A DNA stretch of 64,000 nucleotides from Photobacterium alginatilyticum (GTDB lineage Bacteria; Pseudomonadota; Gammaproteobacteria; Enterobacterales; Vibrionaceae). A program made the translations under genes and the position numbers. Positions 38,205-47,960 of the stretch are shown one piece after another. Below the pieces are notes generated by a model. It made no database searches, had not been told where the DNA came from, and saw only the letters and a program-made list of their open reading frames with translations. How positions within the stretch are numbered: the first letter of the stretch is position 1; the number at the start of each line of letters is the position of its first letter. The stretch lies in the NCBI RefSeq assembly GCF_009910675.1, contig NZ_RSEJ01000001.1, forward strand, positions 62,001 to 126,000, written 5' to 3'.

Positions 38205-39602
38205 ATGAATCGAATTGGTAACGAGTTAAACAAGTTAGTGAACCGCAGCCTGGATCGCCACGTGCGTCTGGCGGTGACGGGATTGTCTCGTGCGGGTAAG
38301 ACAGCTTTTATAACATCGCTTGTTAATCAGTTGCTTCATGTGAGTACCAACCCGAGGCTTCCTTTGTTTTCAGCCGTGCGTGAAGGGCACCTTCTCGGCG
38401 CAAAACGCGTGCCGCAGGTAGACATGCATGTTCCCAAGTTTGGTTATGACGAAGGAATGAGTGCACTGCTGGAGTCTCCGCCGATGTGGCCGGATCCCAC
38501 TCGGGATGTCAGCCAGACCCGGCTGGCATTGCGCTACAAGCCGCAAAAGGGGCCGATGAAACTGCTGCAGGATACCGCGACCCTGTACCTGGATATTGTC
38601 GATTACCCGGGAGAGTGGCTGCTGGACCTGCCCCTGCTGGAGATGGACTATCTTAGCTGGTCGCAGCAGCAGGCTAAACTGTTAAAGGGCAAGCGTAGCG
38701 AACTGGCGCAAAGCTGGCTGGAGGTGGCCGAGGGCTTTGACCCGCTGGCACCGGCTGACGAGGCCCTGATTGAGCGGCTGTCAGCCGTTTTTACCGAATA
38801 CCTGTACAAGTGCAAGGCCGAAGGGGGATTGCACTGGGTACAGCCGGGGCGGTTTGTACTGCCCGGCGAGCTGGCCGGAGCGCCGGTTTTGCAGTTCTTC
38901 CCGTTTGTCTGGGCCGATAAATATTCCGAAGTCCAGTTACAGCAGGCTGACGAGCATAGCAATTTCGGGATGCTAAAGAGCCGCTATAAGTATTACCAGC
39001 AACACGTAGTCAAAGCGTTTTACCGCGAGCATTTTTCCAAGTTTGATCGCCAGATCATTCTGGTTGACTGCCTGCAGCCGCTTAATGCCGGGCCCGAGTC
39101 ATTCAATGATATGCGACAGGCGCTGGATCAGCTGATGCAGAGCTTTAAGTATGGCCGCAGTTCGTTGTTGCGCAGGCTGTTTTCACCACGAATCGACAAG
39201 GTGCTGTTTGCTGCAACCAAGGCTGATCACGTTACACCGGAGCAGCATCCGAACCTGGTCAGCTTGCTCCAGCAGATAGTCAACGATGCCTGGCAGACGG
39301 CATCGTTTGAAGGGATCAAAATGGATTGCGTGAGCTTGTCGTCGATTCAGGCCACAGAGCCGGGATTTGTTTCCCATCAGGGACAGCAGGTGCCGGCACT
39401 GAGGGGGCATACCCTGAGTGGACAGGCACAGATGCTGTTTCCGGGTGAAGTGCCGCGCCGTTTGCCGAATGACGCCTACTGGCAGCAATACGGCTTTGAT
39501 TTTGTTAATTTCCGTCCGTTGGACATCCAGAGCGATGAGCCTTTGCCTCACATCAGAATGGATAAAGCACTGGAATATCTGTTGGGAGATAAATTGCGAT
39601 GA
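38205..39602 (+). CDS. ycjX: YcjX-family GTP-binding protein (DUF463)
   Basis: A 465-residue P-loop protein. VTGLSRAGKTAFITSLVNQL (about residues 24-43) is the Walker A region, LDIVDYPGEWLLDLPLL the Walker B/switch region and ATKADHV the NKxD-like motif. Members of this family are linked to the psp regulon in E. coli. AGGAAG precedes the ATG, and the stop overlaps ycjF by 4 bp. Confidence 0.92.
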   Translation: MNRIGNELNKLVNRSLDRHVRLAVTGLSRAGKTAFITSLVNQLLHVSTNPRLPLFSAVREGHLLGAKRVPQVDMHVPKFGYDEGMSALLESPPMWPDPTRDVSQTRLALRYKPQKGPMKLLQDTATLYLDIVDYPGEWLLDLPLLEMDYLSWSQQQAKLLKGKRSELAQSWLEVAEGFDPLAPADEALIERLSAVFTEYLYKCKAEGGLHWVQPGRFVLPGELAGAPVLQFFPFVWADKYSEVQLQQADEHSNFGMLKSRYKYYQQHVVKAFYREHFSKFDRQIILVDCLQPLNAGPESFNDMRQALDQLMQSFKYGRSSLLRRLFSPRIDKVLFAATKADHVTPEQHPNLVSLLQQIVNDAWQTASFEGIKMDCVSLSSIQATEPGFVSHQGQQVPALRGHTLSGQAQMLFPGEVPRRLPNDAYWQQYGFDFVNFRPLDIQSDEPLPHIRMDKALEYLLGDKLR

Positions 39603-40630
39603 CTCAACCTTATAAAGCAAAAATATTATTTGATGAGCCCGAGCAGGCGGGATCGACTGCGGAGCAGGAGCTGACTGCCCAGCAACAGTTTGCTGAGAGT
39701 GAGGCTTTCTTGCCGGACACGGCCTCTGAGCCTGATGTCGAGGAGCAACTGGCGCAGACTCTCGCCAGCAAGCCCAAGCGCAGCGGTCGTTGGTTTAAGG
39801 GGCTCCTGGTTGCCGCGACGGCAATGGCTGGCTGGCAGACGCTGGACTATGTTGTCACTGCCTACCAAAGTGCCGACTGGCTGGCGCTTGGCTGGAGCAC
39901 GATTATCGCCGCTGTGGCAGCCACAGGGATTACGGCTATTGGCAGTGAGCTGCTCAAGCTTCGCCGCCTGAAACACCGCCAGTCCGAGCGGGAGCAGGCG
40001 CAGGCATTGTTGGAAGCCGACAGCATTGGTCAGGGCAAGGCGTTCTGTACCAAGTTGGCGAAGCAGAGTGCAATTCGTGACGATCATGTCGGCTATGACC
40101 GCTGGATGCAGTCGCTGGCGGCGACACATAACGACCGTGAGGTGCTGCAGCTGTATGATCAGATGGTGCTGACTCATCAGGATAAGCTGGCCCGCCGTCT
40201 TGTGGCCAAATATGCCAGCGAGGCCGCGGTGATGGTGGCGGTGAGTCCGCTGGCCGTTGCCGATATGCTGCTGGTGGCGTGGCGGAACTTCAAGCTGATT
40301 GATCAGGTATCGGCTGTCTATGGCGTCGAGTTGGGGTACTGGTCGAGGATCAAGCTTGTTAAGTTGGTACTTGCCAACATGGCCGTTGCCGGTGCCAGCG
40401 AGATGATTGCCGATACCGGCATGGATATGTTGTCGATGGACTTGGCTGGCCGGATGTCGACGCGGGTGGCGCAAGGCGTCGGTGTCGGACTGCTGACCGG
40501 ACGCCTGGGACTCAAAGCGATCAGCTTGATGCGACCGCTGCCTTGGCAGCCTGATCAGCAGCCGAAGTTAAGTGAAATCCGCAAAGATTTGGTTTTGCGC
40601 TTGACCCGTCAGCAGAAAGACGCGAAATAA
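39599..40630 (+). CDS. ycjF: YcjF-family membrane protein (TIGR01620)
   Basis: A 343-residue protein with a charged N-terminus, two helices around residues 68-120, and a conserved C-terminal domain (AVSPLAVADMLLVAWRNFKL). Function unknown; always beside ycjX and near tyrR in enteric and Vibrio genomes, and co-regulated with psp in E. coli. Translation is coupled to ycjX. Confidence 0.9.
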   Translation: MTQPYKAKILFDEPEQAGSTAEQELTAQQQFAESEAFLPDTASEPDVEEQLAQTLASKPKRSGRWFKGLLVAATAMAGWQTLDYVVTAYQSADWLALGWSTIIAAVAATGITAIGSELLKLRRLKHRQSEREQAQALLEADSIGQGKAFCTKLAKQSAIRDDHVGYDRWMQSLAATHNDREVLQLYDQMVLTHQDKLARRLVAKYASEAAVMVAVSPLAVADMLLVAWRNFKLIDQVSAVYGVELGYWSRIKLVKLVLANMAVAGASEMIADTGMDMLSMDLAGRMSTRVAQGVGVGLLTGRLGLKAISLMRPLPWQPDQQPKLSEIRKDLVLRLTRQQKDAK

Positions 40631-40829
40631 CCAGTAAAGCAAATAGCCATGTGGGTTCTTCCGCATGGCTAAACCTGATCCTGGTTAGCCTTAACTGCGG
40701 GATATTCCCCGAGTTATATTGCCGATGTGGCGACTAAATGGTCAAACTCGCCTCCCGCTATTGTCCAATCTCTCATCATGCACCATTGCGAACTTGACTC
40801 GTTTACAGTGAAGGCGCACACTTCTTCAG

Positions 40830-40847
40830 TGTCAACAATTCCTGACA
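40830..40847 (+). promoter_or_regulatory. Possible TyrR box before tyrR
   Basis: TGTCAA-N6-CTGACA keeps the TGT-N12-ACA frame of a TyrR box. A TTTACA half site lies at 40802-40807. E. coli tyrR represses itself, so the place is plausible. Confidence 0.45.
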
Positions 40848-40881
40848 CCTTGTAAGAAAAGTAATTGAGAAGGCGTGTGAT

Positions 40882-42417
40882 ATGAGGCTACAAGTCAATT
40901 GTGAAGACCGACTTGGTATGACCCGCGAGCTACTGGATATTCTGACCAGTCAGCAGATAGATTTACGGGGTATTGAAATTGATCGAATAGGGATTATCTA
41001 CCTCAACTGCCCGGAGATCGAGTTCGAGCAGTTTAGTCAGCTGATGTCGCAAATCCGCCAGCTGGACGGTGTGACCGATGTCCGCAAGATCCAGTTTATG
41101 CCGAGCGAGCGCGAGCACAAAGAGCTGAAGGCTTTGCTGGAGACCCTGCCGGATCCGTTTTTCTCAATTAACTTGCAAGGTAAGGTTGATCTTGCCAATG
41201 ATGCTGCCGAGTTGCTGATGGGCAAAACTCGCGGTGATATTCTTGGTGAAGGCATTCAGACGCTGCTTGGCTTTAATTTTCACCGCTGGCTGGAAAAAGA
41301 AGAGGCGGCCAAGCGCAGTGAAATGATCGTGCTCTCCGGGCTGGACTACATGATGGAGGTCATGCCGGTGTATGTTGCCGACGAAAGCGAAAAGCAGGTA
41401 CTGGCCAGTGCTGTTATCCTGCTCAAGTCTTTGTCTGAAGCGAAAATGCCTGTCGCGATGCGGGAGATCAGCAGCGACAACGGCTTTGAGCACTTTGTCG
41501 GGCAGTCTTCTCGATTCAAGCATTTGCTTGCCCAGGCCAAGAAACTATCACTGCTGGACGCCCCCTTGCTGATCCAGGGAGAAACCGGCACCGGTAAGGA
41601 AATGCTGGCTCGCGCCTGTCACCGGCGCTCTCTGAGACGTGACAAACCATTTTTGCTGGTGAACTGTGTCTCGATGCCGGATAACGCCGCCGAAACCGAA
41701 TTGTTTGGTTTTGCAGGCAGTGCCACAGAGCCGGGCAAGAAGGGGATATTCGAGCAGGCAGACGGCGGTACCGTCTTCCTGTATGAAGTGGGTGAAATGT
41801 CGGCGCACCTGCAAATCAAGCTGCTTCGTTTCCTGCAGGACGGCACGTTCCGCCGGGTAGGCGAAGAGAAAGAAATGAAGGTTGATGTCCGGGTTATTTG
41901 CTCGACACAGAAGAAGTTGCCTGATTTGGTTGCCAGCGGTGAGTTCCGGGAAGATTTGTATTACCGCCTGAATGTACTGGCTCTTGTTGTGCCGCCGCTG
42001 CGTGAACGAACCGGTGATATCGTCTCGCTGGCCGAGCTGTTTCTGGCCCAGTTTGCGCAGGAGATGCAACAGCCGAAGCCGGTTATTTCGGATGAACTGG
42101 CGCAATACCTTAGCCAGTATGCATGGCCGGGGAATATCAGGCAGTTACGAAATGTTCTGTTCCGTGCCATGACGCAGGTCGACGGCACCGAAGTGACCGT
42201 GGACGATGTCCAGCTACCGGAAAACGAAACGGCCAGTGTTATTAGTGACGAGACGCTGGATGGCTCTTTGGACGAGATCATGAAGCGCTATGAGTCGGGG
42301 ATCTTGAACAACCTTTATCGCAGCTATCCGTCGACCCGTAAACTGGCCAAGCGGCTGGGGGTTTCGCATACTGCTGTTGCTAATAAACTGCGTGAATACG
42401 GCATTGGCAAGCACTAA
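40882..42417 (+). CDS. tyrR: Aromatic amino acid regulator TyrR
   Basis: A 511-residue regulator. An N-terminal ACT domain (MRLQVNCEDRLGMTRELLDI), a PAS domain (about 80-190), an AAA+ domain with QGETGTGKEMLARA, and a C-terminal HTH (STRKLAKRLGVSHTAVANKL). The GAFTGA loop is replaced (ELFGFAGSATEP), as in all TyrR proteins, so it works with sigma-70 promoters. It senses tyrosine and phenylalanine with ATP. Its target tyrP is at the left of the window. Confidence 0.96.
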   Translation: MRLQVNCEDRLGMTRELLDILTSQQIDLRGIEIDRIGIIYLNCPEIEFEQFSQLMSQIRQLDGVTDVRKIQFMPSEREHKELKALLETLPDPFFSINLQGKVDLANDAAELLMGKTRGDILGEGIQTLLGFNFHRWLEKEEAAKRSEMIVLSGLDYMMEVMPVYVADESEKQVLASAVILLKSLSEAKMPVAMREISSDNGFEHFVGQSSRFKHLLAQAKKLSLLDAPLLIQGETGTGKEMLARACHRRSLRRDKPFLLVNCVSMPDNAAETELFGFAGSATEPGKKGIFEQADGGTVFLYEVGEMSAHLQIKLLRFLQDGTFRRVGEEKEMKVDVRVICSTQKKLPDLVASGEFREDLYYRLNVLALVVPPLRERTGDIVSLAELFLAQFAQEMQQPKPVISDELAQYLSQYAWPGNIRQLRNVLFRAMTQVDGTEVTVDDVQLPENETASVISDETLDGSLDEIMKRYESGILNNLYRSYPSTRKLAKRLGVSHTAVANKLREYGIGKH

Positions 42418-42444
42418 TTAGGTATACCTTAACGACTAAATATT

Positions 42445-42470
42445 AAAGGAGGCGTTGGCCTCCTTTTCTT
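42445..42470. terminator. Bidirectional terminator of tyrR and ogt
   Basis: AAAGGAGGC-GTTG-GCCTCCTTT. The right end overlaps the ogt stop codon. Confidence 0.85.
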
Positions 42471-42954
42471 ATACGGGCTGCAATAATGTCAACTTGCCCG
42501 ACTCGAGTGCCAGTAACTGCAGTGTCATATCTTGACCGTAGCGGCAATTGGTTTGCTGGTGGTTGTCTCCCTGGACCCGGTGACAGGGGATAATAATAGG
42601 GATCGGGTTGACGTTCCTGGCCATGCCGATGGCCTGCACCGCTGAGGGTTGGTGAATTTTATCGGCAATTTGCTGGTAAGAGAGGCATGTGCCAAACGGG
42701 ATTTCGGTGATTGCTTGCCAGACTTGTTGTTGAAAGGATGTGCCTTGGGGGGCGAGGGAAAGGGTGAAGGTTTTGCGTTGTCCTTGAAGGTATTCCTTGA
42801 GCTGGGAGGTGAATTGTTGCATGAATTCCGGACTGTGTTCCCAGCTGGAATCAGGGCAAAAGCCACCGCTCCCTACTGTTAGTTGCCTGAGCCCCTGGCT
42901 GTCTGCAAGTAAATAGATTTTTCCTAATACCGTATCAAGGTAGTCATAATACAT
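42469..42954 (-). CDS. ogt: Methylated-DNA cysteine methyltransferase (Ogt/MGMT-like)
   Basis: A 161-residue suicide repair protein that takes methyl groups from O6-methylguanine onto its own Cys. VWQAITEIPFGTCLSYQQIA is the HTH and IPIIIPCHRV the acceptor site. After it the usual glycine-rich GYxGG loop is replaced by QQTNCRYGQDMT, an unusual variation. The ATG at 42954 is preferred to a TTG two codons upstream; the RBS is weak. It may be a divergent but active protein. Confidence 0.8.
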   Translation of the reverse strand: MYYDYLDTVLGKIYLLADSQGLRQLTVGSGGFCPDSSWEHSPEFMQQFTSQLKEYLQGQRKTFTLSLAPQGTSFQQQVWQAITEIPFGTCLSYQQIADKIHQPSAVQAIGMARNVNPIPIIIPCHRVQGDNHQQTNCRYGQDMTLQLLALESGKLTLLQPV

Positions 42955-43157
42955 AATCAATCACTGTCATTTGAAGAATTACTACTTGGCGGAAGCGCTA
43001 GCTGATCCAATCATAGCTCAGAAAACCGTATACAAGTTGGCTTTGCGGGCAAAATGTTATGCTGGTCATTCATTTATGAAATGACTAAAAGTATGTTGTC
43101 GGCACGATGCGTGTGGTAACGTTTTATTATTGGGCCCTAATCGAAGGTGAGGTACTG

Positions 43158-43742
43158 TTGTTTCAGTCAATTATTAATCGTTCTCCGAGCATCACGGTGG
43201 ATGAGCTTAAGGTACGACTTATCACCACAAGGGATGCTCCCTTGATTGCTGCCTACTATCAAAGGAACAGGGCATTTCTGCAGCCCTGGGAGCCGCTGCG
43301 CGAGGAGGCTTTCTTCACCGAGGCTGGCTGGGATAAGCGCCTCGGTCAGCTTGCGGAGCTACATAAGCACAAACTGGCATATTATTTCATTATCGTGAAA
43401 CCGGGATCTGATGATATCTGCGGAGTGATCAACTACAGCAATTTGGTCAGACATCCGTTCTTTGCCTGCCATGTCGGGTACTCACTTGATGAGCGCTGCC
43501 AGGGGCAAGGAATAATGCGGAAAACGCTTGAGGCAACGGTGGCGTGGATGTTCGAGCAGCAGCATTTCCACCGGGTTATGGCTGCCTATATGCCGAGGAA
43601 TCAAAAAAGTGCTGCGGTGCTCGATGCCGCCGGTTTTAGAAAAGAAGGTGAGGCGAAGGACTACTTGCTGATTAATGGCCGTTGGGAAGACCATGTTCTG
43701 ACCTCGCGCATCAACCCCAACTGGATCCCGCCCAAGCAGTAA
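43158..43742 (+). CDS. rimJ: Ribosomal protein S5 alanine N-acetyltransferase RimJ
   Basis: A 194-residue GNAT acetyltransferase. AYYQRNRAFLQPWEPLREEA, VGYSLDERCQGQGIM (acetyl-CoA site) and GFRKEGEAKDYLLINGRWED match RimJ. The TTG at 43158, with GGTGAGG five bases upstream, gives a protein starting MFQS and exactly as long as E. coli RimJ. An ATG at 43107 would add 17 residues. Confidence 0.88.
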   Translation: MFQSIINRSPSITVDELKVRLITTRDAPLIAAYYQRNRAFLQPWEPLREEAFFTEAGWDKRLGQLAELHKHKLAYYFIIVKPGSDDICGVINYSNLVRHPFFACHVGYSLDERCQGQGIMRKTLEATVAWMFEQQHFHRVMAAYMPRNQKSAAVLDAAGFRKEGEAKDYLLINGRWEDHVLTSRINPNWIPPKQ

Positions 43743-43828
43743 CCGCCTGCAACAGGAATAATCCCACCTGGTTCATTATCTGAAAGGACGAGGACCAGAT
43801 ACAGCTTTCGCGTGCGTGTGGTCTTGTT

Positions 43829-43849
43829 CCCTCCCCATAAAGGGGAGGG
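43829..43849. other. GC-rich hairpin between convergent rimJ and pykA
   Basis: CCCTCCCC-ATAAA-GGGGAGGG. No T run on either side; possibly a weak bidirectional terminator. Confidence 0.45.
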
Positions 43850-43872
43850 GGGCGAACATGGTTGGGGAGAGT

Positions 43873-45318
43873 TTATTCCACTGTCAGAATACGCATGTTG
43901 TTGGTCGAGCCGACAATATCCATTTCGTCACCCTGAGTGATGATGACCAGATCGCCTTCTGTCAGGTAGTTTTGCTCTTTCAGTACCGCGATAGCATGTT
44001 TTGCCGCCGCCAGTCCGGCATCGCTGTCACGATCGAAATAGATCGGAGTAACACCCCGGTACAGGGCTGAACGGTTTAGCGTGCTTTCGTTGCGTGACAT
44101 AGCATAGATAGGCAAACCAGATGATATACGTGACATCATCAGCGGTGTACGGCCTGACTCTGTCATGGTAATCATCGCCTTGACACCTTCCATGTGGTTG
44201 GCTGCATACATGGTAGACATGGCGATGGTTTCTTCCGACGAGGCAAACGTACGTGCCAGACGGTGGTTAGAGACGTTAATACTCGGCTCTTTCTCGGCAC
44301 CGACACATACGCTTGCCATTGCCTTGACGGTTTCTTCCGGGTATTGGCCTGCAGCTGTTTCGGCTGACAACATTACCGCATCAGTCCCGTCAAGCACGGC
44401 GTTCGCTACGTCCATGACCTCTGCACGTGTTGGCATAGGGCTGGTGATCATCGATTCCATCATCTGCGTGGCTGTGATCACGGTACGGTTCAGGCTGCGA
44501 GCGCGGCGGATCAGTTTCTTCTGGACGCCGACAAGTTCCGGGTCGCCAATCTCTACACCGAGATCACCACGTGCAACCATCACGGCATCGGAAGCCATGA
44601 TGATGTCATCCATTGCCTCGGTCGTCGCAACGGACTCGGCACGCTCAACCTTGGCTACCAGTTTTGCTTCCAGACCGGCCTCAGTCGCCAGCAGACGGGC
44701 GTACTTCATGTCTTCGCCGTTGCGCGGGAAAGAAACGGCCAGATAGTCAACTTTCATTGCCGCAGCGGTTACGATATCGGCTTTGTCTTTGTCGGTCAGC
44801 GCCTCGGCAGACAGGCCGCCGCCTTTTTTGTTGATGCCCTTGTTGTTGGACAACGGACCGCCTACAGTCACCTCGGTATGAACTTTGTTACCATCGACGG
44901 TTGTCACTCGTAGTTGAACACGGCCATCGTCAAGGAGCAGGATATCGCCCGGGATAACGTCCTTGGGTAATTCCTTATAGTCCAGACCAACGGCTTGCTG
45001 ATCGCCTTCGCCTTTAGGCAGGTCGCTGTCGAGGGTAAATGTCTCGCCGATGGCCAGCTCGATTTTGTCGTCTTTGAAAGTAGAAACCCGGATTTTCGGA
45101 CCTTGAAGATCACCAAGAATCGCGACATGTTTACCAAGCTTCGCGGCAATTTCACGTACAGTTTTAGTCCGCTGGATATGATCCTCAGGACTACCATGCG
45201 AGAAGTTCATTCGGACGACGTTGGCACCGGCTGCGATAATTTTCTCTAGATTGTTATCGCGATCAGTCGCAGGACCCAGGGTCGTCACGATTTTTGTACG
45301 TCTTAGCCTTTCAGACAT
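43873..45318 (-). CDS. pykA: Pyruvate kinase II PykA
   Basis: A 481-residue glycolytic enzyme that makes pyruvate and ATP from PEP and [23 protein letters not shown] at the start, [19 protein letters not shown] (catalytic Lys/Glu) and [13 protein letters not shown] are diagnostic. It is closer to E. coli PykA than PykF, and hexR upstream fits that. The ATG at 45318 with GGAG seven bases before it is preferred to one four codons upstream. A candidate HexR operator lies about 80 bp upstream. Confidence 0.94.
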   Translation of the reverse strand: MSERLRRTKIVTTLGPATDRDNNLEKIIAAGANVVRMNFSHGSPEDHIQRTKTVREIAAKLGKHVAILGDLQGPKIRVSTFKDDKIELAIGETFTLDSDLPKGEGDQQAVGLDYKELPKDVIPGDILLLDDGRVQLRVTTVDGNKVHTEVTVGGPLSNNKGINKKGGGLSAEALTDKDKADIVTAAAMKVDYLAVSFPRNGEDMKYARLLATEAGLEAKLVAKVERAESVATTEAMDDIIMASDAVMVARGDLGVEIGDPELVGVQKKLIRRARSLNRTVITATQMMESMITSPMPTRAEVMDVANAVLDGTDAVMLSAETAAGQYPEETVKAMASVCVGAEKEPSINVSNHRLARTFASSEETIAMSTMYAANHMEGVKAMITMTESGRTPLMMSRISSGLPIYAMSRNESTLNRSALYRGVTPIYFDRDSDAGLAAAKHAIAVLKEQNYLTEGDLVIITQGDEMDIVGSTNNMRILTVE

Positions 45319-45393
45319 TGGAAACTCCATCTTTATGTTGTGGAAGACAATGAAACGATGATTATTTGATAATCAAGCCACATTGAATGTGGA

Positions 45394-45408
45394 TGAAACT
45401 TTACTACA
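45394..45408 (-). promoter_or_regulatory. Candidate HexR operator of pykA
   Basis: On the minus strand TGTAGTAAAGTTTCA matches the HexR consensus TGTARTWWWATTACA at 13 of 15 positions. Confidence 0.6.
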
Positions 45409-45670
45409 CGATAGCGCTTTACGGCGCTGTTCTCAATCAAGTAATTGTAAGAAACTACCAAGTCAAGATGAAAAGTTTATGAATAAATTTTCATTGTCAT
45501 TCAAGCTGTTGTACTTGCTTCCCGAGGCCGCAAGAATTATCAGTCAGGCTGCTATGGCGTGAACTGATGCCATTCATACGGGCTTGCGGGGGATTGCTGA
45601 ACTGTAATAAGTGTAGTGTGTTGCTCGTTGAGTTGAAGGACGTGTTGGTTGTCTGGGGAGCTGGATGAAT

Positions 45671-45704
45671 AAAAAAGCATGAACCGGTTACGACTCATGC
45701 TTTT
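45671..45704 (-). terminator. hexR terminator
   Basis: AAAAGCATGA and TCATGCTTTT form the stem. On the minus strand the T run continues to six. It separates hexR from pykA. Confidence 0.85.
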
Positions 45705-45736
45705 AGAGTATGTGGGCTGGTGGAGTGATGCAGCCG

Positions 45737-46591
45737 CTACGCGATGCCTTCTTTCGAGAAACGTGAGTCCTTCAGGGACTCTTTCACTCGCTTGAGGTTT
45801 TCGCGAAATCCGGCGCCTCGGCGTAGAGTAAAGCCGGTCGCCAGCACATCAATGACAGTCATCTGAACCACTCGGCTAGCCATTGGCATGTAGATGTCTG
45901 TATCTTCCGGTACGTCAAGACAGATAGAGAGCGAGCACTCACGATCCAGCGGCGAGTCTTTGGCTGTAATACCAATTACTGTTGCGCCGTTTTCACGTGC
46001 CATTCGGGCGATTTCTACCAGGCTCTTCGTGCGACCGGTATGCGAAATCATTACAACCACATCGCCGTCAGTGCAGTTGATTACACTCATGCGTTGCATA
46101 ACAATATCATCGAAACAGACGATAGGAATGTTAAAGCGGAAGAACTTATTCTGGGCATCGTGGGCAACAGAAGCCGAGGCGCCGAGTCCGAAGAAAGAAA
46201 TTTTCTTCGCTTGGGTCAGCAAGTCAACGGCACGGTTAACCTGCATCGGATCAAGGCTATTTTTGGCAACATCCAGGCAAGCCATGGTTGATTCAAAAAT
46301 TTTCGATGTATAGGCGTCTGGCCCGTCGTCTTCTTCAACGTTACGATTAACGTAAGGTGTTCCGTTTGCAAGGCTTTGTGCGAGGTGCAGTTTAAAGTCC
46401 GGAAAACCTTTGGTATCAAGGCGACGGCAAAAACGGTTCACGGTAGGCTCACTGACATCAGCCATTTTGGCCAGTGTCGCAATACTGGAGTGAATCGCTG
46501 TCTGTGGTGACGCGATGATTACTTCAGCAACCTTACGTTCGGATTTGCTGAAGTTATCTAAGTTCTTTTGAATTTTCTCTAGGGTATTCAT
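45737..46591 (-). CDS. hexR: RpiR-family regulator HexR
   Basis: A 284-residue regulator of central carbon metabolism. The N-terminal HTH ([20 protein letters not shown]) is followed by a SIS sugar-phosphate domain ([20 protein letters not shown] and [15 protein letters not shown]) that binds KDPG in related proteins. It lies upstream of pykA on the same strand, separated by a terminator. A HexR-like site lies in its own promoter. Confidence 0.94.
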   Translation of the reverse strand: MNTLEKIQKNLDNFSKSERKVAEVIIASPQTAIHSSIATLAKMADVSEPTVNRFCRRLDTKGFPDFKLHLAQSLANGTPYVNRNVEEDDGPDAYTSKIFESTMACLDVAKNSLDPMQVNRAVDLLTQAKKISFFGLGASASVAHDAQNKFFRFNIPIVCFDDIVMQRMSVINCTDGDVVVMISHTGRTKSLVEIARMARENGATVIGITAKDSPLDRECSLSICLDVPEDTDIYMPMASRVVQMTVIDVLATGFTLRRGAGFRENLKRVKESLKDSRFSKEGIA

Positions 46592-46657
46592 AGCGATTAC
46601 CGCGCTTCGTTACTGAATTTCATTAGAGGCCTTCATGGGTTCACGAAGCCAATTTGG

Positions 46658-46672
46658 TGAAACTATACTACT
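46658..46672 (-). promoter_or_regulatory. Candidate HexR operator of hexR
   Basis: TGAAACTATACTACT is nearly the same as the pykA site TGAAACTTTACTACA on the same strand. It lies 67 bp before the hexR start and suggests autoregulation. Confidence 0.5.
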
Positions 46673-46910
46673 TTTTATGGATATGCTCCTAGCAAATCGA
46701 TGAATATAGCTTTTACTTTTTATTATAGTTTGACAGGGATCGAATTTTTCCTTTCAGTTCTGAAAAAATTTTTTAGAAAAATGCCTGTTATGCGCGAATT
46801 ATGCGGGGATTTATGTTGTTTATTTTCATTTGTAAGGAATTAATTTACAGATCGAAATAAATAACCGTAGTTATTTTATGTCTTTTGTTGCATTTGAAGA
46901 GGGATCAATG

Positions 46911-47756
46911 ATGAGGGTGAGTATATGCGGCTGCGGGTGGCTCGGGTTGCCTCTGGCAAAGCATTTGGTTCAAAACGGCTATGAGACATATGGTACCAGC
47001 CGGGATCGTAACCGGATTAGCCAGCTCGCTGCTGCCGGCATTCATGGTGTTGAATTATCGCTTCCGGTCGAAAACCCACAGGCTGAAAACTGCGATGGAA
47101 GACAGAGACAATATGCTGACTTTTTCAATACAGACGTATTAGTTATTAATGTCCCGCCCGGTCGGGGTGAAGGCGCTGATGCCGCTTTTGTTGCGAAGAT
47201 AAAAAGCTTGTCGGCTGCCGCTCAGGCACATGGCTGCAAACGGGTAATATTCATCAGTACAACCTCCGTCTATGGCAGCGTCACAGGAGAAGTTACGGAA
47301 TCTACGGTACCTGTGCCTGACACTGCGAGCGGCAAGGCGCATCGGTTGCTTGAACAGTGGCTTTATGAGCAATGGGGGGACAAGGTTGTTGTCCTACGGC
47401 TTGCAGGCTTGATTGGTCCGGGGCGTCATCCGGTTAAATTCCTGTCAGGCCGCACAGCGTTGGCTAATGGTGCCGAGCCTGTGAATCTGGTGCACCTTGA
47501 TGATTGTATTCAGGCTATCAGCTGCGTGATTGCATGCTGGCCTGCTCAGTCAGTGTTACACCTGGCTGCGCCGAGTCATCCGTCACGGCAAGCCTATTAT
47601 ACCAAAATGGCGACGCTGGCAGGTTTGCCTTTGCCTGATTTTGCGCCTTCGGTTGTAGTGCAGGGAAAGGAGATCAACGCAGAGCAGACATTTGCTGTAT
47701 TAGGGATCGCGGTGACACACCCCGATCTGATGGCGATGAGCCCCGAGTATGACTGA
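46911..47756 (+). CDS. yeeZ: NAD(P)-binding SDR-like protein YeeZ
   Basis: A 281-residue Rossmann-fold protein. CGCGWLGLPLAKHLV is the dinucleotide-binding loop. ISTTSVYGSVTGEVTE and LRLAGLIGPGRHPVKFLSG match E. coli YeeZ along the chain. The catalytic YxxxK of classical SDRs is not evident. Function unknown. GAGGG lies seven bases before the chosen ATG; an ATG one codon earlier is also possible. Confidence 0.87.
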   Translation: MRVSICGCGWLGLPLAKHLVQNGYETYGTSRDRNRISQLAAAGIHGVELSLPVENPQAENCDGRQRQYADFFNTDVLVINVPPGRGEGADAAFVAKIKSLSAAAQAHGCKRVIFISTTSVYGSVTGEVTESTVPVPDTASGKAHRLLEQWLYEQWGDKVVVLRLAGLIGPGRHPVKFLSGRTALANGAEPVNLVHLDDCIQAISCVIACWPAQSVLHLAAPSHPSRQAYYTKMATLAGLPLPDFAPSVVVQGKEINAEQTFAVLGIAVTHPDLMAMSPEYD

Positions 47757-47765
47757 TGTAACATA

Positions 47766-47782
47766 GAGGTAGCTTGGGTGTA
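47766..47782. repeat. 17-bp fragment of the MITE terminal repeat
   Basis: GAGGTAGCTTGGGTGTA matches the end of the 4281-4324 copy with one change. A remnant just after yeeZ. Confidence 0.55.
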
Positions 47783-47795
47783 GCAAAAATTACGC

Positions 47796-47927
47796 AAAAA
47801 AAAAGCGCTGAGAAAAGGCTCAGCGCAACATTCCATTATATGAATAGGAGTTTAAGCAGCAGTGGCAATCAATAATTACCTGCTCGAGATATGACCTTAC
47901 ATATACAGAGCCGATAACATTAATCTT
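47796..47927 (-). ncRNA. Predicted sRNA, unit 1 of the tandem array
   Basis: About 132 nt, predicted from promoter to terminator. The seed-like GCCACTGCTGCTTAAACTCC sits about 60 nt inside the transcript (47848-47867), one base longer than in units 2 and 3. The terminator is GCGCTGAG-N6-CTCAGCGC with nine Ts on the minus strand. It is the most diverged of the three long units; the long 5' stem is not clear here. No RBS or convincing reading frame. Confidence 0.65.
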
Positions 47928-47933
47928 ACTTAA

Positions 47934-47960
47934 TATGACTGTGCCAACTCAGTAAGGTTC
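47934..47960 (-). promoter_or_regulatory. ECF/sigma-E-like promoter of sRNA unit 1
   Basis: Minus strand: GAACC, 16 bp, GTCATA. Confidence 0.6.

Noticed and set aside
39626..40474. 282-codon frame antisense to ycjF
   Set aside because: His- and Gln-rich shadow of a well-supported gene.
44165..44746. 193-codon frame antisense to pykA
   Set aside because: Shadow of pykA; Ser/Arg/Thr-rich without an RBS.
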